Assembly (NCBI RefSeq): GCF_045617425.1 | Contig: NZ_JAZLIO010000015.1 | Location: 1 to 64,000, forward strand | Length of the DNA stretch: 64,000 nucleotides | Reading direction: 5' to 3' | Source: Carnobacterium_B sp045617425 | GTDB lineage: Bacteria > Bacillota > Bacilli > Lactobacillales > Carnobacteriaceae | In this document: positions 43,142 through 51,677 of the stretch, one piece after another | Layout of the letters: every line of letters begins with the position of its first letter | How positions within the stretch are numbered: position 1 is the stretch's first letter | Position numbers and translations under genes: made by a program | Notes under the pieces: generated by a model | Database searches by the model: none | Told to the model about the DNA's origin: nothing | The model's input: the letters and a program-made list of their open reading frames with translations, nothing else

Positions 43142-43762
43142 TCATTTAACATGGTTCATCAACATAGGTTCGCTCAAACTGATAGTTGTGATTTCATTAT
43201 TCTTAAACACATCAATGGACTCTATTTTTATAGAAATCTTATTTTTGAAAGACATTTTTACGATCCAAGGCATTAACTTTTTTATTTTTGAAAAGTCTTC
43301 GAATCTAAAACGAGGATTAAAATGATTGATAATTGTACTTAGAGCAGTTCCATGACTCCCAATAACATAATTTGCTTCCGGATGTAACTGTACAAGTTCC
43401 ATTAATGCCTTCACATTTCTTAATTGAACTTCTCTTAGACATTCTCCGTCAGATAATCTATAGTCAAAATCATTCCATTGTCGTTGACTAAAAGTAGTAA
43501 AGTCCTCAACCCAACTAGAAATACCACGTTCTCTAAAGCCATCAATACACGTCACATCAATAGCAAGCCTTTCGGATAAGTCTTTAACTGTATCAACTGC
43601 TCTAGCATAGGGACTAGAGTAGATGTATTGAATATTTTTATCTTCTAAGTAGTTGGAAACTAACGCGCTATCTTGTATGCCTTTTTCCGTTAATGGTCTT
43701 GAAACCTCATCATGAACTCTAGTATCTGACTCAGCGTGCCGAACAAAATAAATATTTCCCAT
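43142..43762 (-). CDS. Histidine phosphatase family protein
   Basis: A 206-residue phosphatase of the phosphoglycerate-mutase-like superfamily. The catalytic motif is FVRHAESDTR (RHA rather than the common RHG), the Arg of SSPYARAVDT, and the second His in VIGSHGTAL. AGGAGGAATAGAA precedes the ATG. It lies just upstream of the NUDIX gene. Confidence 0.9.
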   Translation of the reverse strand: MGNIYFVRHAESDTRVHDEVSRPLTEKGIQDSALVSNYLEDKNIQYIYSSPYARAVDTVKDLSERLAIDVTCIDGFRERGISSWVEDFTTFSQRQWNDFDYRLSDGECLREVQLRNVKALMELVQLHPEANYVIGSHGTALSTIINHFNPRFRFEDFSKIKKLMPWIVKMSFKNKISIKIESIDVFKNNEITTISLSEPMLMNHVK

Positions 43763-43909
43763 TTCTATTCCTCCTATACACTAAATAGATGAACACCTTT
43801 TTTCTTTCGAATTTTCTTCTTCCATATTTTTCAGAAGATAGTTTAAGAAGAAAAATGAATACCAAATTACCTAATATGTAAAATAGATAAAAATTGCAAC
43901 TCTATTCTA

Positions 43910-44686
43910 TTATGTACTTATTTGCTTTAAACAGCCTACCAATAGTTGTTTATGTTCTTCTAAATCAACTTTAAAATACATAGCCCTTAAGTAATTACGA
44001 ACGTTACTAACCACTCGAGTATCTAAATGACTATAGGTTTTCTTTGATAAAAAATGATTAATTAAACTCTCTATTCTGTCGATAAATTCCTGAGAGTTTC
44101 CATAACGATTAATCAAAGCAGCAGAAGGAGTTGAAAGTCTTTCTATTTCATCATCTTCATAAACAAAAGGACTATTTACACAGAAAACTAGTGCTTCTAC
44201 CACTTTTTCATACATGCTTTGTTCAAATAATGGGTGAGTAATGATCTCGTCTAATAAATCAGCGCAATGTGCAATCGAGTGTGCCCAGCCTTTCTCTTCA
44301 GTAAAACCACGCTTATCCTGTTCACTAATAAGATAAAAACAAGTCTTATTTATTAAAAAAGAAATCTGATTCTTTTCAAGGAACTGCTGTTCTTTGTCTT
44401 TATTTACTAAAATACTTAGAGCAAGTGCCGAAAATGAACGTTTATAAACCGAATCACTATTCTTAGATCCGATTCCATACAATAAATACTGATTAGATAG
44501 TAATTGATTAAATAAATTTTTTAATTGATCATTGGTTAAATAATCTTTAGTAATCATTTCTATAAAAGCATTATAGATCAATTTATCTCTAATATAAGAG
44601 TCAGTATTGCCTATATTTAGAAGCATTTCTTTTAAAAGCCATTCGCTATCGCTATAATTTTTTTCTTCTAGTTTTTTAATTAGCAT
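43910..44686 (-). CDS. DUF2785 domain-containing protein
   Basis: A 258-residue helical, soluble protein. The segment EKGWAHSIAHCADLLDEIITHPLF is the DUF2785 hallmark (shown in part: WAHSIAHCADLLDE). Function unknown. AAGGAGTAAAAAA precedes the ATG. It stands alone, divergent from the repeat-bearing region. Confidence 0.85.
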   Translation of the reverse strand: MLIKKLEEKNYSDSEWLLKEMLLNIGNTDSYIRDKLIYNAFIEMITKDYLTNDQLKNLFNQLLSNQYLLYGIGSKNSDSVYKRSFSALALSILVNKDKEQQFLEKNQISFLINKTCFYLISEQDKRGFTEEKGWAHSIAHCADLLDEIITHPLFEQSMYEKVVEALVFCVNSPFVYEDDEIERLSTPSAALINRYGNSQEFIDRIESLINHFLSKKTYSHLDTRVVSNVRNYLRAMYFKVDLEEHKQLLVGCLKQIST

Positions 44687-44708
44687 TTTTTTACTCCTTA
44701 AACTATTC

Positions 44709-44740
44709 CTTGACTTTTTATATCTAATAGAAATAAAATA
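44709..44740 (+). promoter_or_regulatory. Plus-strand promoter for a short transcript
   Basis: TTGACT followed after about 18 bases by TAAAAT. No coding region follows before the terminator at 44896-44928, so any transcript would be a small RNA or a leader. Confidence 0.4.
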
Positions 44741-44895
44741 AGTTAAAATTAAAGAATGATTAAATTAAAAACATAACATTCTAATGACTTTAGTATATTA
44801 ATCTTATCTTAAAAGAACAATGTTTTTCTAATTTTTAACAGAATTAGTTTCTCCATTATTTTTAATGGGTTATTAATGGTATGATTATTTAGCTT

Positions 44896-44928
44896 TGACC
44901 AGTTTAACTGGATTTTTTATTTTTTTTA
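44896..44928 (+). terminator. Terminator without an upstream gene on its strand
   Basis: CCAGTTTAACTGG folds on itself and is followed by ATTTTTTATTTTTTTT. On this strand no gene precedes it, since the DUF2785 gene is on the other strand. Confidence 0.7.
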
Positions 44929-44940
44929 GTAGAACTAAAG

Positions 44941-45095
44941 CTTGTTGCATCAACTCAAACGAAAAAACTGATCTGAGTTAATCGAATTAAGTCTTGTTGC
45001 ATCAACTCAAACGAAAAACTGTTCTGAGTTAACTGAATTAAGTCTTGTTGCATCAACTCAAATGAAAAACTGTTCTGAGTTAATCGAACGAAGAC
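44941..45095 (+). repeat. Three tandem repeats of 51-52 bp
   Basis: Units begin at 44941, 44993 and 45044. Each contains the palindrome GTTGCATCAAC, overlapping a second inverted repeat AACTCA...TGAGTT. The copies differ by a few bases only. They end about 20 bases before the ribosome binding site of the next small membrane protein gene. They could be tandem operators or RNA hairpins in the leader. Confidence 0.85.
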
Positions 45096-45126
45096 TTATT
45101 GTGTTTATTTATATGGAGGTATTATA

Positions 45127-45432
45127 TTGAAAAAGAAGCTAATGAATTTAGTTTTACTAAGTATTATTCCAATTTTTATAGCCTTTCTAATAAACCTTAT
45201 TTGGGATGTTCCTATAAGTTTACTGTCGGGCATTTTTTATATTATTTTATTCTTGTTTAATCTCCCCAGTGGAAGTTTTATGAGCACAAATACTGACTAC
45301 AATATTAAAAGAGTTAATCCTCATTATAAAGCAGAAAAACAAGCTATTGGTTCTTTAAGTAGTCACTCTATAATTACGTTAGCTATTTTAACTCTATTAA
45401 TTATTGTGAGCTTTCTTATCTACTTTCAATAA
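45127..45432 (+). CDS. Small membrane protein, unknown (DUF3899-like)
   Basis: A 101-residue protein with three hydrophobic segments (about 5-25, 28-48 and 78-100) and a polar loop containing NTDYNIKRVNPHYKAEKQ. It begins with TTG behind TGGAGGTATTATA. It resembles DUF3899 small membrane proteins from memory. The three repeats upstream suggest tight control. Confidence 0.65.
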   Translation: MKKKLMNLVLLSIIPIFIAFLINLIWDVPISLLSGIFYIILFLFNLPSGSFMSTNTDYNIKRVNPHYKAEKQAIGSLSSHSIITLAILTLLIIVSFLIYFQ

Positions 45433-45471
45433 ATACCACAATAACATATATCGTTAAAGCCTTTAACATCA

Positions 45472-45663
45472 TTGATATTTATTGAGGATGAAGTTTTAGG
45501 TGTTACCTCAATAAAAAATAATGGTCATTCTATGATGGAAGGAACTCAATTTCATACACATATCATTCCTCGATACATAAAAGACGATTTTTGGACTAAT
45601 CAAAAAGTAACACAACACTCTCTTGATAGCCATTCTTTAGGTTCTTTACTGAATAACGTATAA
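45472..45663 (+). pseudogene. C-terminal fragment of a HIT-family hydrolase
   Basis: The open stretch contains IKNNGHSMMEGTQFHTHIIPRYIKD in parts: IKNNGHSMMEGTQ, then HTHIIPRY, the HIT-like HxH and IPRY segment. The N-terminal two thirds of a HIT protein is absent and no ribosome binding site precedes the TTG. It is most likely a truncated gene. Confidence 0.55.
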
Positions 45664-45695
45664 AGTGACATTTTTAATTTTTAATAGAAAAGAAC

Positions 45696-45744
45696 AAAAA
45701 AACTATCAACCACCAAATTTCTTCTGGTGGTTGATAGTTTTTTG
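45696..45744. terminator. Bidirectional terminator
   Basis: AACTATCAACCACC pairs with GGTGGTTGATAGTT, bordered by A and T runs. Confidence 0.9.
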
Positions 45745-45753
45745 TTTTTATTC

Positions 45754-46311
45754 TTATCTAATTGTGTTAAGAGCTTTAGTCCATAACAATAAGTCATCAA
45801 ACATGCCTTGTGCATTCACTTTATTATAGTCATTTGGTTTGAAAATACTCATGTTTTCAAAATCAGTCATTAGAGAGAAGTTTGTTGTTGTGTGTACAGA
45901 AGCTACACTTAGTTCCCCTAAAATCACACGCATGTTTTCGTGAGCACGTGCTCCACCTAAACTACCATATCCAACTAGTGCTGCTGTTTTATTCGCAACT
46001 TCTACTTTTAAGAAATCTAAAGCATTTTTCAATGCTCCACCAACTGCATGATTGTATTCTGGAGTGATAAAGACATATCCATCAAATGAAGCCATTTTTT
46101 CTGACCATGCTTGAATCGCTGCGCCTGCTGATGCTTGGCGGGCTTCAGATAGTTCAGCTCCCAATAATGGCAGATCGTAATCTGCTAAAGCAACCATTTC
46201 ATATTCGACACCCTCATCATTTCTGTTTACTGCAAATTCGTGGATCCATTCTGTTACTGCTGCTGAGTTTCTTCCTACACGTACGCTTCCTGAGATAATA
46301 CCGATTTTCAT
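45754..46311 (-). CDS. NADPH-dependent FMN reductase family protein
   Basis: A 185-residue flavodoxin-like reductase. The FMN loop GSVRVGRNS is at residues 7-15, and FITPEYNHAVGGALKNALDFL and GYGSLGGARA are family motifs. The ATG at 46311 has GAGGAA seven bases before it and gives the usual length. A second in-frame start, TTG at 46404, has its own GGAGG and would add 31 residues (from LTNKSVFSRMSEALFGKN), so both forms may be made. It reduces quinones, azo compounds or FMN; it lies beside the quinone-resistance operon, on the other strand. Confidence 0.88.
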   Translation of the reverse strand: MKIGIISGSVRVGRNSAAVTEWIHEFAVNRNDEGVEYEMVALADYDLPLLGAELSEARQASAGAAIQAWSEKMASFDGYVFITPEYNHAVGGALKNALDFLKVEVANKTAALVGYGSLGGARAHENMRVILGELSVASVHTTTNFSLMTDFENMSIFKPNDYNKVNAQGMFDDLLLWTKALNTIR

Positions 46312-46625
46312 AATTTTATTCCTCTTTTCTTCTATTTTTGTTGTTTGTTCATTCTTCCCGAATAAAGCTTCGCTCATTCGACTAAATACCGATTTGTTAG
46401 TCAATGTGTTTCCTCCATTACAGATCATTTAATTGAAGGTCACCCATCAATTAACACTTACATTTCGTAAGTACATTTACTAGTATGCCATAGACAAAAA
46501 AATATTACAAGTCTATTTATTATTAATTAGAGGTTTTTACTAAAAATAAGTGAATTTATTTTTATTTGCCTCTAAATTAAGGTTTCTCTTACAATAGACA
46601 GTTAAAAAATTTTAGTTTACTCTAT

Positions 46626-46654
46626 TTGACAAAATAAAATAAACGTATTACAAT
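46626..46654 (+). promoter_or_regulatory. Promoter of the mhq-like operon
   Basis: TTGACA at 46626-46631, 17-bp spacer, TACAAT at 46649-46654. Near-consensus. Confidence 0.85.
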
Positions 46655-46658
46655 TACC

Positions 46659-46683
46659 TCGAATTAGTAATATATTAATTCGT
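46659..46683. promoter_or_regulatory. Palindromic operator downstream of the mhq promoter
   Basis: CGAATTA (46660-46666) and TAATTCG (46676-46682) flank nine bases, lying over the start site. The half-site TCGAATT resembles the MhqR operators of Bacillus and Staphylococcus (ATCTCGAATTCGAGAT), but with a wider spacer. A MarR-type, quinone-sensitive repressor is the likely binder. Confidence 0.55.
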
Positions 46684-46776
46684 GATTAAATTAAACCAAA
46701 TTTATTTGAATTTTTTAATTACAGGTAACATTTAAAATCTTTAGTTTAACTATTAAACCTATAAGGAGCGATTGAT

Positions 46777-47712
46777 ATGAAAAAAACAGCAGGTATTCAC
46801 CACATTACAGCTATCGTTGGGCATCCTCAAGAAAATATTGATTTTTATGCTGGTATTTTAGGTTTGCGACTTATTAAAAAAACGGTCAATTTTGATGATC
46901 CAGGTACATATCATCTCTATTTTGGAGATGATGGAGGAAAACCTGGTACTATTATTACTTTCTTCCCTTGGTCTGGAGCTGCACAGGGAAAAATCGGCGC
47001 AGGTCAAGTTGGTGTGACCACTTATGCTATTCCAGTTGGTTCCTTATCTTATTGGGAAAATAGATTAAATAAATTTACAATCCATTACAAAAAAGCAAGT
47101 CGTTTTGGTGAAACCTATTTACAATTTGAAGACTACCATGGTTTACAACTGGAATTAGTTGAACGTGAAAATGGTCAACTAAACAATTGGACTTTTGGAG
47201 AAGTAACCCCTGATGTAGCAATAAAAGGGTTTGGCGGAGCAATATTGTACTCAACTGATCCAAGTTCAACAATTGAAACACTTCAAGAAACGATGGGTTT
47301 GGAAAAAATAGCTGAAGAAGACGATCTTATTCGGTTGAAAGCTTATGGAGAAATTGGAAATATTATCGATGTTAAACAAAGTGAACTTGCTCAAGGGATA
47401 ATGGGCGTTGGAACTGTCCACCATATTGCGTGGCGCGCAAAAGATGAAGCCGATCACGTTGATTGGCAAGACTATGTTTATAACAAAGGGTACGGTGTAA
47501 CAGAAATAAAAGACCGCAACTATTTTAACGCTATTTATTTTAGAGAACATGGCGATATTTTATTTGAAATAGCGACCGATACTCCTGGTTTTGCACATGA
47601 TGAATCTTATGAGACAATGGGACAAAGCTTAAAACTACCAACTCAATATGAAAGTGCACGAGAAAAATTAACAACTAACCTGATTCCAATTGAAGTCAGA
47701 GAATTGGATTAA
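46777..47712 (+). CDS. Ring-cleaving dioxygenase, MhqO-like (first copy)
   Basis: A 311-residue vicinal-oxygen-chelate dioxygenase. Two glyoxalase-type halves are visible: HHITAIVGHPQENIDFYAGILGLR at the N-terminus and VHHIAWRAKD near residue 210, with the metal-ligand His residues of GIHHIT and TVHHIA and the C-terminal Glu of ILFEIATD. MhqO-type enzymes protect against hydroquinones and catechols. First of three genes; TAAGGAGCGATTGAT precedes the ATG. Confidence 0.92.
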   Translation: MKKTAGIHHITAIVGHPQENIDFYAGILGLRLIKKTVNFDDPGTYHLYFGDDGGKPGTIITFFPWSGAAQGKIGAGQVGVTTYAIPVGSLSYWENRLNKFTIHYKKASRFGETYLQFEDYHGLQLELVERENGQLNNWTFGEVTPDVAIKGFGGAILYSTDPSSTIETLQETMGLEKIAEEDDLIRLKAYGEIGNIIDVKQSELAQGIMGVGTVHHIAWRAKDEADHVDWQDYVYNKGYGVTEIKDRNYFNAIYFREHGDILFEIATDTPGFAHDESYETMGQSLKLPTQYESAREKLTTNLIPIEVRELD

Positions 47713-47754
47713 ACGATATTTTAAAATTAAATCAACTAATTGGAGGAATAATGT

Positions 47755-48747
47755 ATGAACGAATTTGCAGGAATTCACCACGTAACCGCAATAACAAGTA
47801 GCGCTGAAAAAATCTATACCTTTTATACAAATGTCTTAGGTCTTCGCTTGGTTAAAAAAACCATTAATCAAGATGATATTCACACTTATCACCTATTCTT
47901 TGCTGATGAAAGTGGTAGTCCAGGAACAGATATGACCTTCTTTGATTTTCCAAATGTTTCAAAAGGATTAAAAGGAACGGATGACATTTCAAGAACTTCT
48001 TTTCGTGTACCAAGTGATGCGACGTTAGATTATTGGGTTAAACGATTTAACAAATATGCTGTTAAACATGGAGAAATCAAAGAAATGTTTGGGGTCAAGA
48101 CTTTACAATTTGAAGATTTTGATGAACAACAATACCAATTGATTTCAGATGAAAAAGATACTGGAGTGGTTTCTGGAAAACCTTGGCATAAAGGTCCTGT
48201 ACCTGACGAATTTGCCATTACTGGTTTAGGTCCTATTTTCTTTAGAGTTTCAAATTTTGATTACATGAAGCAAGTTCTTGAAAAAGTTCTTTTATTCAAA
48301 GAAATTGCAGTTGAGGGGGACTACCACCAATTTGAAGTTGGAGAATTTGGAGGTAACGGCGCCCAAATCATTGTTGAAGTAAATACGATTTTGCCACGTG
48401 GAAGACAGGGATACGGCAGCGTACATCATGTTGCTTTCCGTGCAAAAAACCGTGAGAATCTTGACTATTGGACGGAACGGATGCAGAGTTTTGGGTTGCC
48501 AAATTCAGGATATGTCGATCGTTTCTATTTTGAATCTACGTATACAAATATCTATCCTGGTATTTTATTTGAACTAGCTACAGATGAACCAGGTTTCATT
48601 GATGATGAAGAATCCATTGAGACTTTAGGTGAAACACTTGCTTTACCACCAGCTTTTAGAAATGACCGTAGTCGTATTGAATCATTGGTACGTCCTATTG
48701 ATACTGTACGCAGCACAAAAGTATTTGAAAAAGAGTATTTAGATTAA
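47755..48747 (+). CDS. Ring-cleaving dioxygenase, MhqO-like (second copy)
   Basis: A 330-residue paralogue of the preceding gene, with the same two-half fold: GIHHVTAITSSAEKIYTFYTNVLGLRL, then SVHHVAFRAKN and ILFELATDEPGF. The metal residues are conserved. GGAGGAATAATGT precedes the ATG. Tandem divergent copies suggest different phenolic substrates. Confidence 0.92.
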   Translation: MNEFAGIHHVTAITSSAEKIYTFYTNVLGLRLVKKTINQDDIHTYHLFFADESGSPGTDMTFFDFPNVSKGLKGTDDISRTSFRVPSDATLDYWVKRFNKYAVKHGEIKEMFGVKTLQFEDFDEQQYQLISDEKDTGVVSGKPWHKGPVPDEFAITGLGPIFFRVSNFDYMKQVLEKVLLFKEIAVEGDYHQFEVGEFGGNGAQIIVEVNTILPRGRQGYGSVHHVAFRAKNRENLDYWTERMQSFGLPNSGYVDRFYFESTYTNIYPGILFELATDEPGFIDDEESIETLGETLALPPAFRNDRSRIESLVRPIDTVRSTKVFEKEYLD

Positions 48748-48786
48748 GTGACCTATTAGAGAATAGAATAATAAAGGAGAAATAGT

Positions 48787-49395
48787 ATGAAACATTTATT
48801 TATTAAAGGGAAAGACCAAACGAAACCGACTTTACTTCTACTACATGGAACTGGAGGCACTGAGCGTGACCTGCTTCCTCTTGCAGCAGAAATCGATTCA
48901 GATGCAAATGTTTTAAGTGTACGAGGAAATGTTTCAGAAAATGGTATGCCGCGCTTTTTCCGCCGACTTGCTGAAGGGATCTTTGATGAAGAAGATTTGA
49001 TTTTCCGTACAAAAGAATTAAATGCATTTCTTGATGAAGCTGCTAGTCAATATGAATTTGACCGCACAAATATTTTAGCTATAGGGTATTCCAATGGAGC
49101 AAACATTGCTGCTAGTCTTCTCTTTCATTATGCTGATGCATTGTCTGGAGCTATCTTGCACCACCCGATGGTTCCTAGAAGAGGCATATCTTTACCAGAT
49201 TTATCAAGCAAGTCTGTCTTTATCAGTGCTGGAACAAACGATCCGATTTGTCCTTCAAAAGAATCAGAAGAATTGTATGCTACACTGGAAAAAGCACATG
49301 CTAAAGTTGAAATTCACTGGGAAAGCAATCAACATCAATTAACGTATAGTGAAGTTGCTGCTGCAGCTAAATGGTACCAACTAACGTACGCTTAA
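48787..49395 (+). CDS. Carboxylesterase/hydrolase, MhqD-like
   Basis: A 202-residue alpha/beta-hydrolase. Oxyanion motif LLHGTGGTERD (about 18-28), nucleophile Ser in GYSNGANIA (about 100-108), Asp in AGTNDPICP and His in NQHQLT. It matches the MhqD/YodD type of esterase co-induced with MhqO by quinones. Third and last gene of the operon. Confidence 0.9.
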   Translation: MKHLFIKGKDQTKPTLLLLHGTGGTERDLLPLAAEIDSDANVLSVRGNVSENGMPRFFRRLAEGIFDEEDLIFRTKELNAFLDEAASQYEFDRTNILAIGYSNGANIAASLLFHYADALSGAILHHPMVPRRGISLPDLSSKSVFISAGTNDPICPSKESEELYATLEKAHAKVEIHWESNQHQLTYSEVAAAAKWYQLTYA

Positions 49396-49426
49396 AAAAT
49401 ACTGACTAAAGTAAATTTAACCTGAA

Positions 49427-49478
49427 TAAAATAAGCTTTAAACGAATGATTTACTTCGTTTAAGGCTTATTATTTTTA
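49427..49478 (+). terminator. Terminator of the mhq-like operon
   Basis: AATAAGCTTTAAACGAA pairs with TTCGTTTAAGGCTTATT and is followed by ATTTTTA. Confidence 0.85.
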
Positions 49479-49706
49479 TAATTATTATTACCTTTGTTTA
49501 ACGAGGCTACAAATTAACCTTAAGACGCTTAAAAAAATTAGTTACCTCAAGCCGAGGAATGGTTTGAAAAATTAAGCGAACAAGACAAATTTGGAGATAG
49601 TATTCTTTTTTTGAACAATTCAAAAAGTTACTCTAAGTTCTGTTTAGCCATGTTCCTTTTAGACATATGTTATACTTTATAATAAATGAAAGGAACGTGA
49701 TTAATG
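49479..49706. other. Intergenic stretch with a short open fragment
   Basis: From about 49542 one frame reads LPQAEEWFEKLSEQDKFG and on to DSILFLNNSKS without a start codon or ribosome binding site. It has a protein-like composition but I cannot name it. It may be the remainder of a lost gene. Confidence 0.3.
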
Positions 49707-49997
49707 ATGAAAATATCTTTAACTCATCCGCATACTCATCAAATTAAGCACATAAAAATTGGTTTTTCATGGACTACCTTATTTTTTGCATTTATGCCTG
49801 CTCTCTTTCGTGGAGATTTTAAATGGTTCTCTATTCAACTCGTTTGCGCTGCCTTTTCATTGGACTTTTCCAGCCTAATTTTTGCTTTTATCTACAACAG
49901 ATTGTACATCAACGACTTAATTGAAAAAGGTTATGTACCGGCAGATAAACATGCTGCTAACGTATTAGCCAATAAAGGGTTTATTGGGCGAAATTAA
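49704..49997 (+). CDS. Small membrane protein, unknown
   Basis: A 97-residue protein, two hydrophobic segments (about 22-38 and 45-65), a His-rich N-terminus (HPHTHQIKHIK) and a polar C-terminus. It resembles small DUF2628/HrgC-like membrane proteins by pattern only. AAAGGAACGTGATTA precedes adjacent ATG codons at 49704 and 49707. Confidence 0.7.
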   Translation: MMKISLTHPHTHQIKHIKIGFSWTTLFFAFMPALFRGDFKWFSIQLVCAAFSLDFSSLIFAFIYNRLYINDLIEKGYVPADKHAANVLANKGFIGRN

Positions 49998-50041
49998 TTT
50001 TGTTGTCTTAACTTAATCCGCACTTCTTTTAACATAGTTAT

Positions 50042-50091
50042 AAAAAAATAGATTAGGTGCGCAGTTGATTGCAGCATCTAATCTATTTTTT
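50042..50091. terminator. Bidirectional terminator
   Basis: AAAAAATAGATTAGGTGC pairs with GCATCTAATCTATTTTTT; between convergent genes. Confidence 0.9.
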
Positions 50092-50120
50092 CACTATATT
50101 TTTATCGAAATTATCTACTC

Positions 50121-50531
50121 TTACTCAATATGTGGCGGTGCATCTTCGCGCGAAATATGAATTGTTCCTTCTTTGTGCTCTGGTGTAGAGTATAATGTAT
50201 AAAGTTTTAAAGGTTTGCCGCCTGTGTTGATGATGTTGTGCCACATATTTTCAGGTACTATTACAGCATCATTCTTGGTAATAGCTCTTTCAAAGTTTAA
50301 ATTGTCTTTGGTTTCACCTATTTTACATACACCCTGTCCTTCTACAATACGTATGAACTGATCAATGCCTTCATGAACTTCTAATCCAGCTTCCTCATTT
50401 TCCTTAATGGACATCACCGTAAGTTGTAGTTTTTCACCTGTCCAAATCGTGGTACGAAAATTATTATTTTGGAGAGTTGCCTCTTCAATGTCAAACATAT
50501 AAGGCTTTTTGCCATGATCTCTAAACTCCAT
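50121..50531 (-). CDS. Cupin domain-containing protein
   Basis: A 136-residue single-domain cupin. The first motif, EVHEGIDQFIRIVEGQG, and the second, PENMWHNIINTG, carry the metal-type His and Glu residues. The C-terminal TLYSTPEHKEGTIHISREDA is often seen in this small cupin group. Function unknown. AAGGAGGGAAATAGTA precedes the ATG. Confidence 0.88.
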   Translation of the reverse strand: MEFRDHGKKPYMFDIEEATLQNNNFRTTIWTGEKLQLTVMSIKENEEAGLEVHEGIDQFIRIVEGQGVCKIGETKDNLNFERAITKNDAVIVPENMWHNIINTGGKPLKLYTLYSTPEHKEGTIHISREDAPPHIE

Positions 50532-50707
50532 TACTATTTCCCTCCTTTTGATTTAGTTACTAGTAATTATCTACTTCTATACACAGTATTCCACGTTTAT
50601 TGTAGCGCTTTCAAATTAAAAAGTCATCTTTAAACTCTTTAAACTAAACTATAAATCCATCTTTCATGTTATTAATTAACACGCTAGCACTAAGAATCTA
50701 GCTACCG

Positions 50708-50966
50708 CTATCCAATTTCCGCTTCTATTATTATTATTTCTCTATCTGCTGAAACCATACTTGTAGCTCTATATTTATCGTTCTTATTTTCCCATTCAAT
50801 TAAGTACTCGTTATCTATTTCTTTTGCAGAAATAATCGTAGCTTCACCTAAATGATTGCTGTACTCTCTTATAATAAACTGTTCAGCCTTATCTTGGGAT
50901 ATCACTGAACAACCAGTTAACACAAAAATTAAGTGAGACATAAATGAGCAATGGTATTTTCCTCAT
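50708..50966 (-). pseudogene. Frameshifted small lipoprotein gene
   Basis: The ATG at 50966 follows GAAGAGGAGATTATTTT and starts MRKIPLLIYVSL, the first half of a signal peptide. The rest (IFVLTGCSVISQDKAEQF onward, lipobox LTGC) continues in the next frame to the stop at 50708, with an extra base in the CACTTAATTTTTG stretch. Removing one base would restore about 85 residues. Either the gene is broken or there is a sequencing indel. The mature part matches no family that I recognise. Confidence 0.65.
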
Positions 50967-51020
50967 AAAATAATCTCCTCTTCAGTTTATTGTCTTGTCA
51001 AAAACATGTCCGATTATTAA

Positions 51021-51395
51021 CTAAACTTTTATTCTTTTGAGAATAGCTGATGAGATAATAAAACCAATTAAAAGAGAGCCAGCAATCAGAAAAAATGATG
51101 GTAACGCTTGGTTTAATCCTTCACCATAAAAATAATCTTGAAATAACTTAAACATACCAAATCCTATGATAACAGACGTTACTAACCCAATAATGTAAAA
51201 TAATAAAGTATGAGTAAATGTACTATTATCGCTCACTCTTTCATCATCGTTGTTCATACTCCCACCTGTGTGTACAGGCTCAGCACTATCTAGCGAATTT
51301 TTATCGGCATCTTGCCCAACATTTACTCTAGCATATAAAGAACTTGAAATATTACTGTGTTGATTATACTTATTTTGCTTATCGCGATCACTCAT
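51021..51395 (-). CDS. Membrane protein with polar N-terminus, unknown
   Basis: A 124-residue protein. The first 65 residues are polar and low-complexity (DRDKQNKYNQHSNISSS; VHTGGSMNNDDER). Two hydrophobic segments follow (about 68-88 and 97-118). AAAAGGAGCGTTTAAT precedes the ATG. No family recognised. Confidence 0.7.
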   Translation of the reverse strand: MSDRDKQNKYNQHSNISSSLYARVNVGQDADKNSLDSAEPVHTGGSMNNDDERVSDNSTFTHTLLFYIIGLVTSVIIGFGMFKLFQDYFYGEGLNQALPSFFLIAGSLLIGFIISSAILKRIKV

Positions 51396-51677
51396 ATTAA
51401 ACGCTCCTTTTATTCTAGTTAGTTGTTAAAGGACTAAACCAATACGAAATTATATTTTATTTTATTATACCACAGTGGGAAGCGCATTCTTATCTTTGCT
51501 TTAATAAATTAAGGTGTTGATTTGCTGTATCTTAGAAGTTAAAAAAATCCCGATTTTTGATATAAATCTAGGGCTTTTAGTTAATTACACTTAAATGTAA
51601 GCTTTTTATAGACAAAATGAGAGTAAATATCTGCTTTAATCAGCTTCTTTCTCCCTCATTCTTTGAATAGCTTCTGA
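51396..51677. other. Intergenic region
   Basis: Contains a weak imperfect hairpin (CCCGATTT...AAATCTAGGG, about 51550-51576) followed by CTTTTAG. Nothing else was recognised. Confidence 0.35.

Noticed and set aside
44941..45095. Repeats that could be taken for a CRISPR array
   Set aside because: Only three directly adjacent units of 51-52 bp without unique spacers, and no cas genes. They are tandem repeats.
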